A DNA stretch of 64,000 nt from JACWAE01 sp963847595. GTDB lineage: Bacteria; Chloroflexota; Dehalococcoidia; SZUA-161. The translations under genes were made by a program, and so were the position numbers. This document shows positions 52,898-60,732 of this stretch, in pieces. A model generated the notes under the pieces. The model saw only the letters and a program-made list of their open reading frames with translations, had not been told where the DNA came from and searched no databases. The stretch covers positions 372,001-436,000 of the forward strand of contig CAWKAJ010000002.1 of NCBI GenBank assembly GCA_963847595.1. Direction: 5' to 3'. Positions within the stretch are counted from its first letter, which is position 1. Every line of letters begins with the position of its first letter.

Positions 52898-53392
52898 ATG
52901 CTCACGGGTAAGGCGTTTAAATTTGGTGACGATATCTCCACCGACCTCATCCAGCCGGGGAGATACAACTATCTCCGCAGCAACCTGCCCGAGCTGGCCA
53001 AGCACGTCTTGGAGGACGCTGACCCCACCTTCGCCTCACGGGTAAAAAAGGGTGACTTCATAGTCGCTGGCAAGAACTTCGGGCTGGGCTCAAGCAGAGA
53101 GCACGCCCCCACCATCCTGAAACTTGCAGGAGTGAGCGCCGTCCTGGCAAAGTCGGTAGCCCGCATCTTTTTCCGCAACGCCATAAATGTAGGCTTGCCC
53201 GTCCTTATCTGCGATACCGACAAGATAAACGATGGCGACGAGCTTGAGATAGACCTCGCTTCAGGCACAATCGTAGACCTCACCAACGGTGCCAGGCTCA
53301 CCTCTGGCGTAATCCCCGACGTCATGCTCAAAATCCTGTCCGAAGGCGGCCTCGTGCCCTATATTAAGAAGTATGGGGATTTTAAGGTGTAA
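52898..53392 (+). CDS. Aconitase-superfamily small subunit (LeuD/HacB type)
   Basis: The swivel-domain small subunit, 164 residues, full length. Seen: GKAFKFGDDISTDLIQPGRYNYL, then ADPTFASRVKKGDFIVAGKNFGLGSSREHAPTILKLAG with the substrate-binding GSSREHAP loop, and VARIFFRNAINVGLPVL. It completes the enzyme with the subunit at 51337. Ribosome site AAGGGGAG. A tyrosine-containing DISTDLIQPGRYNY segment is common in archaeal-type HacB/LeuD proteins, whose specificity depends on that loop. Confidence 0.92.
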   Translation: MLTGKAFKFGDDISTDLIQPGRYNYLRSNLPELAKHVLEDADPTFASRVKKGDFIVAGKNFGLGSSREHAPTILKLAGVSAVLAKSVARIFFRNAINVGLPVLICDTDKINDGDELEIDLASGTIVDLTNGARLTSGVIPDVMLKILSEGGLVPYIKKYGDFKV

Positions 53393-53771
53393 GCCAATCT
53401 CCGCGGAGAGGAGGTTGCTCACGAAAATAATAGGCTATTTATGGTTTAATTCTTCAAAAGAAGAGATGAGAAGACGATTAAAACAGTCGCAGAGTAATAG
53501 CGGTGTCGGAATAACCATTAGCAGCTATTATATGAATTATTTTAATCCTCAAACGAAATCCGTAAAACTCGAATTCGATGACGGAACCCATGGAATAGCT
53601 ACTGTTGAGAAAGACAGTTGGAATAATTGCCATCACCTTATAGATGATTCTATTGGCAGTTGGTCTCGTAAAAATGGCCTTGGGGAGAAAAAATTGACAA
53701 TTCGTAGCGTCCCTGTTCGCTTAGAAGTTGTAAAGCCATTTGAAATATTTCGCGTACTAAAAACGTGGTGA
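53373..53771 (+). CDS. Possible unknown protein in an AT-rich insert
   Basis: A 132-codon frame whose start overlaps the previous gene by 20 bases; an internal ATG at 53466 is an alternative. The middle (ITISSYYMNYFNPQTKSVKLEFDDGTHGIATVEKDSWNNC) looks protein-like. The sequence is much AT-richer than the TCA genes on both sides. No family is recognised. It belongs to the same insert as the idh remnant and toxin-antitoxin pair that follow. Confidence 0.35.
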   Translation: MGILRCKPISAERRLLTKIIGYLWFNSSKEEMRRRLKQSQSNSGVGITISSYYMNYFNPQTKSVKLEFDDGTHGIATVEKDSWNNCHHLIDDSIGSWSRKNGLGEKKLTIRSVPVRLEVVKPFEIFRVLKTW

Positions 53772-53780
53772 TATTGTAAG

Positions 53781-53862
53781 ATGATAATCATAACTCACAC
53801 TATCGCCCTCATCCCTAGCGACGGCGTTGGGCCAGAGATAACCGAGGCCACCAATAGGGTCT
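53781..53862 (+). pseudogene. Duplicated 5' end of isocitrate dehydrogenase gene
   Basis: The frame begins with THTIALIPSDGVGPEITEATNRV, matching the start of the IDH encoded at 54758 (YNITLIPGDGIGPEITEATVRA). Similarity at DNA level covers about 65 bases (53798-53862 against 54767-54831) and then stops. The rest of the frame is unrelated. This looks like the target-side duplicate left when the toxin-antitoxin insert arrived, or a partial gene duplication. Confidence 0.75.
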
Positions 53863-53996
53863 ACCATATCGTAGTTGCCCAATTCATTGGGCTCTCGAGT
53901 CTGATAAATCAGGCAATTACTGAAGCCTTATGGAAGAGCAAACCCTACATTACCTATATCAGCGCTATTTTCCATCAGCCTAGGACTAGATTCCCC

Positions 53997-54025
53997 TTGA
54001 CATTTGTATACAATTTGTATACAAT
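53997..54025 (+). promoter_or_regulatory. Promoter and tandem operator of the toxin-antitoxin pair
   Basis: TTGACA (53997-54002), 17-base spacer, TACAAT (54020-54025). Inside it two perfect palindromes TTGTATACAA (54004-54013 and 54015-54024) repeat with an 11-bp period, covering the spacer and -10 box. This is the usual layout for autorepression by a ribbon-helix-helix antitoxin. Confidence 0.75.
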
Positions 54026-54046
54026 AGCAGATAAAAGAGGTTATTG

Positions 54047-54331
54047 GTGCTTCAAATAGAGTCTCTGGAAATCGACGACCACATTCTGGAGAAGGTTGAA
54101 TCGAAGCACCATGTTTCCTTTGTTGAAGTTGAAGAGGCTTGCCTCTCTGACCAGCGGCACATCAGAAGAGGCAAGGAAGGATTATATAAGGTCTTCAGTC
54201 AGACAACTGCCGGGCGATACATCCTGGTTGTCCTAGCAAACCTCGGCAAAGGCCACTGGAGAGTGGTCACCGCCCGTGAAATGACTGAGAGCGAAAGGCG
54301 ATTATACATTAGAGAGGTGGAAGGGAGGTAA
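54047..54331 (+). CDS. BrnT-like toxin
   Basis: A 94-residue protein starting at GTG, 6 bases after AAGAGG; TTG at 54044 is an alternative. Pattern: ILEKVESKHHVSFVEVEEACLS, RHIRRGKEGLYKVFSQTTAGRYILVVLAN, then HWRVVTAREMTESERRLY. This is the BrnT-type ribonuclease toxin layout (helix, four-stranded sheet, V-x-S/T-AR-x-M/A...ER-x2-Y end). It lies directly upstream of a ribbon-helix-helix gene in toxin-first order, as in brnTA. It would cleave RNA unless bound by its partner. Confidence 0.72.
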   Translation: MLQIESLEIDDHILEKVESKHHVSFVEVEEACLSDQRHIRRGKEGLYKVFSQTTAGRYILVVLANLGKGHWRVVTAREMTESERRLYIREVEGR

Positions 54332-54332
54332 A

Positions 54333-54572
54333 ATGACCAATTTAAACAAGGCAATCCAGCGTATTGAGCAAGGCGATGCCTGGGACGAGAGCGATGAGGT
54401 CGTTAAGGTTGATGTAAAGAAGCCACTGGACAAGGTGATCCCTGTCCGGCTCTCAGCCGACAAGTGGGAAGCACTGAGAAAAGAAGCCAATGAGCTTGGC
54501 ATCGGGCCTACGACCCTCGCCCGTATGTGGATACTAGATAGATTGCGCCAGAAGAGCAAGGCAAGAGTTTAG
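54333..54572 (+). CDS. BrnA/CopG-like antitoxin
   Basis: A 79-residue protein, one base after the toxin gene, with GGGAGG upstream. The acidic N-terminal half (QGDAWDESDEVVKVDVKKP) would wrap the toxin. Residues about 38-75 (VIPVRLSADKWEALRKEANELGIGPTTLARMWILDRLR) are a ribbon-helix-helix DNA-binding domain, expected to bind the tandem TTGTATACAA operator. A terminator follows at 54578. Confidence 0.78.
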   Translation: MTNLNKAIQRIEQGDAWDESDEVVKVDVKKPLDKVIPVRLSADKWEALRKEANELGIGPTTLARMWILDRLRQKSKARV

Positions 54573-54577
54573 CTTTG

Positions 54578-54602
54578 CCAACGCGTAGCGTTGGTTTTAT
54601 TT
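54578..54602 (+). terminator. Terminator of the toxin-antitoxin pair
   Basis: CCAACGC-GTA-GCGTTGG hairpin (54578-54594) followed by TTTTATTT. Confidence 0.8.
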
Positions 54603-54757
54603 CAACCGTGCCTTCTTTTTATCATACGAACTCTCCAAGATTACCTGTTTAGAATACCTACACAATTAGTCAAGATAATTTCACGTCCCTCGCGCATGAT
54701 AACAACCACAGCAAGCAGAAATGTTATAATTAGCCTAAACCGTCAAAGAGAGTAAGT

Positions 54758-55846
54758 ATGCCATATAACATCACCCTCATCCCCGGCGACGGCATTGGGC
54801 CTGAGATAACCGAGGCTACAGTCAGGGCGCTGAAGGCAACCGGCGTAGCCATCACGTGGGACATTCACCAAATCGGCGAAGCTGCGCTCAAGAAGCATGG
54901 CACGCCTTTACCTAAAGAAGTTCTCAGCTCTATCAGAAAGAACAAGGTAGCGCTCAAAGGCCCCGTCACCACCCCTGTCGGCAAAGGGTTCAGGAGTGTG
55001 AATGTCACCCTGCGCCAGGAACTCGACCTCTACGCTGGCCTGCGACCCTGCAAGACCTACCCCGGCATCAAGTCCAGATATCAGAATGTGGACATCGTAG
55101 TGGTCAGGGAGAACACCGAAGACCTCTACGCCGGCATTGAGTTCCAGAAAGGCGCCAAAAACACAAAAGAGCTAATTGAGTTTATAGACGAGAAATTACA
55201 GAAAAGAATCAGCCCTAACTCAGGCATCAGCATCAAGCCCATCTCGGAAAGGGCAACCAAAAGAATCGTTACCTTCGCCTTCGAATACGCACGCGCCCAC
55301 GGCAGGGTGAAGGTCACCTGCGGGCACAAGGCGAACATCATGAAGTTCTCCGATGGCCTGTTCCTCGCTACTGCTCAAAAAGTCGCCAGGAGCTATCCCG
55401 ACATCCGGTTCGAGGACGCCATCGTGGACAACCTCTGCATGCAGCTAGTGACAAAACCAGAGCGATATGATATTATTGTGCTGCCTAATTTATATGGCGA
55501 CATAGTCTCGGAACTTTGCGCTGGGCTCGTGGGTGGAATCGGAGTAGTGCCCAGCGCTAATATTGGAGACAAGGCTGCGGTTTTCGAACCCGCTCACGGT
55601 AGCGCTCCTAAATATGCCGGGAGGAACAAAGTAAACCCCATGGCAATGATGCTCTCGGCCGCGATGATGCTCAGGCACATCGGAGAGGAAAAGCCTGCGC
55701 AAAGGCTGGAGAGCGCTATAATACAAACCATCTCCAAGGGCAAGACCGTCACCTACGACCTCAAAGCGGACCCCAACGACCCTTCCATTGCAACAACCTC
55801 CGCCGTTGCGGATGCTGTGATTAAAAAGCTAAAGGAGGCAAGATAA
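54758..55846 (+). CDS. Isocitrate dehydrogenase (NAD(P)+)
   Basis: A beta-decarboxylating dehydrogenase, 362 residues, of the IDH/IPMDH/HICDH family. Seen: ITLIPGDGIGPEITEATVRAL, the substrate loop FRSVNVTLRQELDLYAGLRPCKTY (Ser-x-Asn and the Arg triad, typical of isocitrate enzymes), VVRENTEDLYAGIEF, metal Asp residues in EDAIVDNLCMQLV and PNLYGDIVSELCAGLVGG, and the cofactor loop EPAHGSAPKYAGRNKVNP. The Ser-Val-Asn substrate loop and position between aconitase and MDH genes favour isocitrate over isopropylmalate. Its stop is one base before the mdh start. Confidence 0.92.
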   Translation: MPYNITLIPGDGIGPEITEATVRALKATGVAITWDIHQIGEAALKKHGTPLPKEVLSSIRKNKVALKGPVTTPVGKGFRSVNVTLRQELDLYAGLRPCKTYPGIKSRYQNVDIVVVRENTEDLYAGIEFQKGAKNTKELIEFIDEKLQKRISPNSGISIKPISERATKRIVTFAFEYARAHGRVKVTCGHKANIMKFSDGLFLATAQKVARSYPDIRFEDAIVDNLCMQLVTKPERYDIIVLPNLYGDIVSELCAGLVGGIGVVPSANIGDKAAVFEPAHGSAPKYAGRNKVNPMAMMLSAAMMLRHIGEEKPAQRLESAIIQTISKGKTVTYDLKADPNDPSIATTSAVADAVIKKLKEAR

Positions 55847-55847
55847 T

Positions 55848-56774
55848 ATGCGTAGCAAAGTAACCGTCGTCGGCGCCGGTAATGTGGGCGCTTCCTGTGC
55901 CCAACTGTTGGCACAGCGTGACTATGCTGACGTTGTGCTCGTGGATATCATCGAGGGCATGCCTCAGGGCAAGTCTCTAGACCTGCGGCAGGCCGGGCCT
56001 ATCCGCTACTACGACACCAACATTATGGGCACAAACAACTATGCTGATACCGCTGACTCGGACGTAGTGGTCATCACATCCGGTGTGCCCCGCAAGCCGG
56101 GAATGAGCCGTGACGACCTGGTGCTTACCAATATGAAGATAGTCCAGAGCGTCACCGAGCAGATAGTCAAATACTCACCCAAGTGCATACTTGTCATGGT
56201 AGCCAACCCTCTGGATGCTATGGCTCACCTGGCGCTTCACGTGAGCAAGTTCCCCCGAAACCGCGTTATGGGCATGTCCGGAATCCTTGACACAGCCAGA
56301 TTCAGAGCATTCGTCGCCATGGAGCTTGGCTGCTCGGTAGAGGACGTCTCCGCTCTGATTCTGGGCGGGCACGGTGACCAAATGGTGCCCATCACCAGGC
56401 TGGCTGCAGTAGGTGGGGTACCTCTGAGCGAGCTTATGCCCAAGGAAAAAATCGACGCCATTGCCAAGCGCACCGTCAACGGCGGCGCTGAGATCGTCGC
56501 CCTGCTCAAGACAGGCAGCGCCTTCTATGCCCCGGGTGCAGGTGCAGCCCTGATAGTTGACTCCATAGTCCTGGATAAGAAGAGAATCCTGCCCTGCTCC
56601 TCCTATCTCGACGGCGAGTACGGCATAAAGGGTACCTTCGTCGGTGTTCCAGTGAAGTTGGGCAAAGGCGGCATCGAGAAAATTATCGAGGTTAAACTGA
56701 CTCCGGAGGAGAACGCAGCGCTACAGAAGTCAGCGAACGCAGTAATGGACCTCGTCAAAATAATGAAAATCTAA
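55848..56774 (+). CDS. mdh: Malate dehydrogenase
   Basis: An NAD-dependent malate dehydrogenase of the LDH-like class, 308 residues. Seen: VTVVGAGNVGASCAQLLA, the NAD-selecting Asp in VVLVDIIEGMPQG, the malate-specific Arg in VPRKPGMSRDDLVLTN (RKPGMSR loop), VANPLDAM, MSGILDTARFRAF and catalytic His in LGGHGDQMVPITRL. The RKPGMSR loop distinguishes it from lactate dehydrogenase. The AGGAGG ribosome site lies inside the end of the IDH gene, so the two are translated together. Confidence 0.95.
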   Translation: MRSKVTVVGAGNVGASCAQLLAQRDYADVVLVDIIEGMPQGKSLDLRQAGPIRYYDTNIMGTNNYADTADSDVVVITSGVPRKPGMSRDDLVLTNMKIVQSVTEQIVKYSPKCILVMVANPLDAMAHLALHVSKFPRNRVMGMSGILDTARFRAFVAMELGCSVEDVSALILGGHGDQMVPITRLAAVGGVPLSELMPKEKIDAIAKRTVNGGAEIVALLKTGSAFYAPGAGAALIVDSIVLDKKRILPCSSYLDGEYGIKGTFVGVPVKLGKGGIEKIIEVKLTPEENAALQKSANAVMDLVKIMKI

Positions 56775-56780
56775 ACGGTT

Positions 56781-57632
56781 GTGAACATGAGAGAAATCAA
56801 AGCAAAAGACATCACTGAGACAGTAGCACGGCTTAGCAAGGAAGCCAATTTCTACCTGGGTGATGACGTCATAGCCGCCCTGAAGAAGGCGCGAGAGCAG
56901 GAGGAGTCCCCAGCAGGACGCCAGATACTTGACCAGCTACTGGAGAACGCCGGAATCGCCGCTAAGGAGCAAATGCCTCTATGTCAGGACTGCGGCCTGG
57001 CTGTGGTCTTTGTCGAGATGGGGCAGGATGCTCACATCACAGGCGGCGAACTCGTCCAGGCCATAAACGAGGGTGTGCGCAAGGGTTACGCCGAAGGCTA
57101 CCTGCGCAAATCCGCGGTCAAACAGCCTTTCTCAGCTAGAGTGAACACCAAGGACAATACCCCTGCCATCATTCATACCGAGATAGTCCCCGGCGACAAG
57201 CTGAAGATTACCATCGCCCCCAAAGGCGGCGGCAGTGAGAACATGAGCCGTTTCACCGTGCTCAAACCGGCTCAGGGTCGCCAGGGTGTGGTTGACTTCG
57301 TGGTCAATGCAGTAGATGAAGCAGGGAGCAATCCCTGTCCACCCACCATCGTCGGCGTGGGCATAGGAGGCACGGCTGAGAAGGCCATGATTATGGCCAA
57401 GAGGGCGTTACTGCGCGAAGTAGGCAAACCCTCGACCGACCCGGAGGTCGCAGAGCTTGAGAAAGAGCTTTTGCAGCGTATCAACTCAACTGGCGTAGGC
57501 CCCGGAGGTGTAGGGGGTAGAATCACCTCGCTCGCAGTTCACGTCGAGACCTTCCCTGCCCATATCGCCAGCCTGCCGGTGGCGGTCAACATCCAGTGCC
57601 ACAGCGCGCGCCACAAGGAAGCCGTGCTCTAA
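56781..57632 (+). CDS. Fumarate hydratase alpha (class I, Fe-S)
   Basis: The N-terminal/alpha half of a two-subunit class I fumarase, 283 residues, normal length. It hydrates fumarate to malate using a [4Fe-4S] cluster. Seen: MREIKAKDITETVARLSKEAN, first cluster Cys in MPLCQDCGLAVVFVEMGQD, SGPKGGGSEN-type loop APKGGGSENMSRFTVL, second Cys in SNPCPPTIVGVGIGGTAEKA, GPGGVGGRITSLAVHVE and third Cys in VNIQCHSARHKEAVL. The start is GTG at 56781 or ATG at 56787. The beta subunit lies 4 kb away at 61663, after the SDH genes. Confidence 0.93.
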   Translation: MNMREIKAKDITETVARLSKEANFYLGDDVIAALKKAREQEESPAGRQILDQLLENAGIAAKEQMPLCQDCGLAVVFVEMGQDAHITGGELVQAINEGVRKGYAEGYLRKSAVKQPFSARVNTKDNTPAIIHTEIVPGDKLKITIAPKGGGSENMSRFTVLKPAQGRQGVVDFVVNAVDEAGSNPCPPTIVGVGIGGTAEKAMIMAKRALLREVGKPSTDPEVAELEKELLQRINSTGVGPGGVGGRITSLAVHVETFPAHIASLPVAVNIQCHSARHKEAVL

Positions 57633-57668
57633 GCTTCAGACATAGATTGTAGAGGTTGCCCAGCAACT

Positions 57669-58096
57669 GGGGAGTCCGGAAGGGGCCTTATCACGAAGGA
57701 CCCTTTGGCGATCCTTCCGCAGAAAGATGGGGGTGTCCCTAAACTTAAAGTCCCCCAAGATTGGGGAATACAGAGGTTGTTTAATAACAGGGGTGTGCAG
57801 AGGGGCGTCCGCCTCAGGCGGATGCTAGGAGTTTGGGGGCCTCTCCTGAGCTTGTCGAAGGATGTCCCCCAAACCAAGAATCCCCCAAAATGGGGAATGC
57901 AGGGGTTGAAAAGAGGTGCAGGAATCCTCCTGCCGGGGGTTTGGGGTGTCCCCAAACTTAAAGTCCCCCAAGATTGGGGATACGAGGTTATTTAATAACA
58001 GGGGTATGCAGAGGGGCGAAGCCCCTTTGCCAAGGGTTTGGGGGTGTCCCCCAAATCCAAATTCCCCCAAGATTGGGGGACAAAGGGGGTTGAAGA
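57669..58096. repeat. Three-hairpin repeat, four tandem units
   Basis: Four units (about 57669-57788, 57789-57911, 57912-57998, 57999-58096) between fumarase alpha and sdhA. Units end alternately in GAGGTTGTTTAATAACAG and GGGGTTGAAAAGAG, so two subtypes alternate. Unit 2 has the small CCTGAGCTTGTCGAAGG insertion (57844-57860). Unit 1 is the most degenerate. Confidence 0.85.
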
Positions 58097-58182
58097 TGAT
58101 TAGCAACCCCGGGGATTCAGAGGGTTGAAAAGCGTTTTGAAACGCTTTCATTTGTAGAATAGACCATTGGAGAATGATAACA

Positions 58183-59895
58183 ATGGAAGTCAGTCATGAT
58201 TTGTTAATCCTGGGGTCGGGGCTGGCTGGTCTGAGAGCGGCAGTCGAGGCAGCCAGGGTGAGCAAGGATGAGTTGGATATTGCCATTGTCTCCAGGGTTC
58301 AGCTCATGCGCTCTCACTCTGTTTGTGCCGAGGGCGGCACCGCCGCAGTCATGCGCCCCGAAGAAGGCGACAGCCTGGAGCTCCACGCCTGGGACACTGT
58401 TCGAGGAAGCGACTTCCTGGCAGACCAGGACGTGGTATGGCGCTTCGTGGAAGAATCACCCAGGGAGATCGTCCAGCTCGACCACTGGGGCATACCCTGG
58501 TCGAGGCGTCCCGATGGACGCATCAACCAGAGGCCCTTCGGCGGGCATAGCTTCGACCGTGCAGTCTTCGCCGAGGACAAGACCGGCTTCTTCGAGATGC
58601 ACACCTTGTATGACATGCTTCAGAAGTATGCCAAAGTCACCCGCTACGATGAATGCTATGTCACCTCCATCATGATAGAGAACGGAGTCTTCCAGGGTGT
58701 AACAGCCTGGAACTTGACCACAGGCGAGTTCTTCCTGATCAGGGGCAAAGCTATGGTCATAGCCACCGGCGGTGCCTGCCGCATGTACGGATTCACCACC
58801 TATTCCTTCACAGCTACCGGTGACGGCATGGCTATGGCTTACCGCGCCGGGTTACCGCTTAAGGACATGGAGTTCGTGCAGTTCCATCCCACCGGCTTGG
58901 TGCCGTCAGGCATCCTCATCACCGAGGGCGCCAGAGGAGAAGGGGGATATCTCAAGAACAACAAAGACGAGCGCTTCATGCAGAAATACGCTCCTAGCAA
59001 AATGGAGACTGCGCCCAGGGATATAGTCTCTCGCTCCGAGACAACCGAGATCCTCGAAGGCAGAGGTTTCAAAAGCCCTGAAGGTATGGATTACGTGCAC
59101 CTCGACCTGACCCATCTCGGAGCCCAGAAGATAAATGAGCGTCTGCCTATGATTAGAGAAGTCACCATTAAGTTCGCGTTCCTCGACCCTATAGAGAAGC
59201 CTATACCCGTACGTCCCGCAGCCCACTATTGCATGGGCGGCATCCATACCAACCTCGAAGGCGCAACTCCGGTGAAGGGTATCTGGGCAGCCGGCGAGGC
59301 AGCGTGTGTCTCCCTACACGGCGCGAACCGCCTGGGCTCCAACTCCACCGCCGAATGCCTGGTCTGGGGCAAGATAACTGGGGACAAAGCAGCCAAATAC
59401 GCTGCCGCACAGAAATCATTGCCTCCTGCTCCCCAAAAGAAAGTGCAGGACGAGGAGAAGCGCGTTTTCGAGCAGATAGGCCACGGCGATGGCAGCGAGG
59501 ACGTCTATATTATCCGCACCGAGCTGCAAAAAATGATGGACAACAACGTCGGTGTCTATCGCACCGGCCCTCAGATGGAAGACGCCCTGAAGAAGATCAA
59601 GGAACTGAAGCAGCGCATCAAGCGTGTGAAGGTCAAGGATAATAGCCGCATCTACAATACCAATCTGGTCAACGTCATAGAGACAACTAACCTCATCGAG
59701 TTGGCTGAAGCGATTGTGGTCGGAGGCTTGGCGCGCACTGAATCGCGCGGAGCCCATTCCAGGCGCGACTTCCCCAATCGAGATGACGTGAACTGGGGCA
59801 AGCATACCCTGGCTCACTACACTCTCGACGGGCCGAAACTGGACTATTCTCCGGTGACCATGACCATGTGGAAACCGGTGGAGAGGAAGTACTAA
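58183..59895 (+). CDS. sdhA: Succinate dehydrogenase/fumarate reductase flavoprotein
   Basis: The FAD-binding catalytic subunit of complex II, about 570 residues, interconverting succinate and fumarate at the cytoplasmic membrane face. Seen: HDLLILGSGLAGLRAAVEAA, the covalent-FAD His in MRSHSVCAEGGTAAV, FEMHTLYDML, VIATGGACRMY, QFHPTGLVPSGILITEGARGEGGYL, the catalytic Arg region IPVRPAAHYCMGGIHTN and HGANRLGSNSTAECLVWG. The ATG at 58183 is chosen because TTGGAGA lies 9 bases upstream; ATG at 58174 is in frame. The stop overlaps the sdhC start (TAATG). Order A-C-D-B. Confidence 0.95.
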   Translation: MEVSHDLLILGSGLAGLRAAVEAARVSKDELDIAIVSRVQLMRSHSVCAEGGTAAVMRPEEGDSLELHAWDTVRGSDFLADQDVVWRFVEESPREIVQLDHWGIPWSRRPDGRINQRPFGGHSFDRAVFAEDKTGFFEMHTLYDMLQKYAKVTRYDECYVTSIMIENGVFQGVTAWNLTTGEFFLIRGKAMVIATGGACRMYGFTTYSFTATGDGMAMAYRAGLPLKDMEFVQFHPTGLVPSGILITEGARGEGGYLKNNKDERFMQKYAPSKMETAPRDIVSRSETTEILEGRGFKSPEGMDYVHLDLTHLGAQKINERLPMIREVTIKFAFLDPIEKPIPVRPAAHYCMGGIHTNLEGATPVKGIWAAGEAACVSLHGANRLGSNSTAECLVWGKITGDKAAKYAAAQKSLPPAPQKKVQDEEKRVFEQIGHGDGSEDVYIIRTELQKMMDNNVGVYRTGPQMEDALKKIKELKQRIKRVKVKDNSRIYNTNLVNVIETTNLIELAEAIVVGGLARTESRGAHSRRDFPNRDDVNWGKHTLAHYTLDGPKLDYSPVTMTMWKPVERKY

Positions 59896-60344
59896 TGGAA
59901 GCTGCAAGCAAACAGAAAGTGCCTTTACCGAATCGTCTGGGCATTAGAGGTTGGTTTTGGGCCGGACGCTACAAGATAGAAAGGTACCTGTACATTCTGC
60001 ACAGGCTGACCGGATTCGGCCTGCTGGCCTATGTAGCCCTGCACCTTGTAGCAAATGGCTCTCGCTTATGGGGCGAGGGAAGCTGGGAAAGCACCATAAA
60101 CTTCCTCAGTAACCCCGGGTTCAAGGTCGGCGAATACCTGGTGATGGCAGCATTCATCTATCACGCCCTAAATGGCGGCAGGCTCATGCTGCAACACCTG
60201 GGATTCACCCTGGGGAAGCCCAAGCCGCCCATATATCCCTATGTCGATGCCATGCGCCGCAGGCGACCCCTTACCTGGGCGCTGTTAGCTCTGATAATGG
60301 GCTTGGCCATATACGTTATGGTTGCGTTTATAATATACCCTTAA
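59895..60344 (+). CDS. sdhC: Complex II membrane subunit, SdhC-like
   Basis: A 149-residue membrane protein with three helices (about 32-55 after the YLYILHRLTGFGLLAYVALHLV start, 80-103, 122-148). HRLTG is the quinone-site signature of SdhC-type cytochrome b subunits. His in ALHLV and in IYHALNGGRLML are candidate haem ligands. The start overlaps the sdhA stop, with GGAGAGGAAG upstream. It anchors the SdhA-SdhB dimer and carries electrons to or from quinone. Confidence 0.85.
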   Translation: MEAASKQKVPLPNRLGIRGWFWAGRYKIERYLYILHRLTGFGLLAYVALHLVANGSRLWGEGSWESTINFLSNPGFKVGEYLVMAAFIYHALNGGRLMLQHLGFTLGKPKPPIYPYVDAMRRRRPLTWALLALIMGLAIYVMVAFIIYP

Positions 60345-60366
60345 ACTTGTGACATGGGAGACTAAC

Positions 60367-60699
60367 ATGCGAGAAAATCACTGGAAGATTCTGCAGTATG
60401 TCACTGGTATAGGCCTCTTCTTCCTGGTCGGAGGCTATCATCTGCTGCTAATGCATTTCAGTACAGGAGACCCTGAAAGTTGGAGCTCGGTTGCCCAGAG
60501 GGCGGCTAGCGCAGGCTGGCTTACCATTTACATATTGATGCTGATATTCGGTTTCTACCACGGCCTTCACGGGGTTAGAGGACTCATCTTGGAGCTCTCC
60601 CTGCCCAATAGAGCAATTAGAGTGCTGAACTGGACTATAGTGCTTGGCGGGCTCGCGGTTTTCGGTTACGCCATTTACATCCCTGTACACGCTTTCTAG
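60367..60699 (+). CDS. sdhD: Complex II membrane subunit, SdhD-like
   Basis: A 110-residue protein with three transmembrane helices (about 8-30, 47-66, 85-107), the second ending FYHGLHGVRGLILE, where His residues are likely haem ligands as in SdhD. The ATG at 60367 has GGGAG 6 bases upstream, so I prefer it to the GTG at 60349. With sdhC it makes a two-subunit membrane anchor. Confidence 0.82.
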   Translation: MRENHWKILQYVTGIGLFFLVGGYHLLLMHFSTGDPESWSSVAQRAASAGWLTIYILMLIFGFYHGLHGVRGLILELSLPNRAIRVLNWTIVLGGLAVFGYAIYIPVHAF

Positions 60700-60732
60700 G
60701 CGTCGAATATCACAGGCTCTAAGGAGCGATGA

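Noticed and set aside
48504..58096. CRISPR array in the repeat-rich intergenic regions
   Set aside because: The units are long, GC-hairpin-rich and contiguous, with no constant short repeat alternating with unique spacers, and no cas genes are present.
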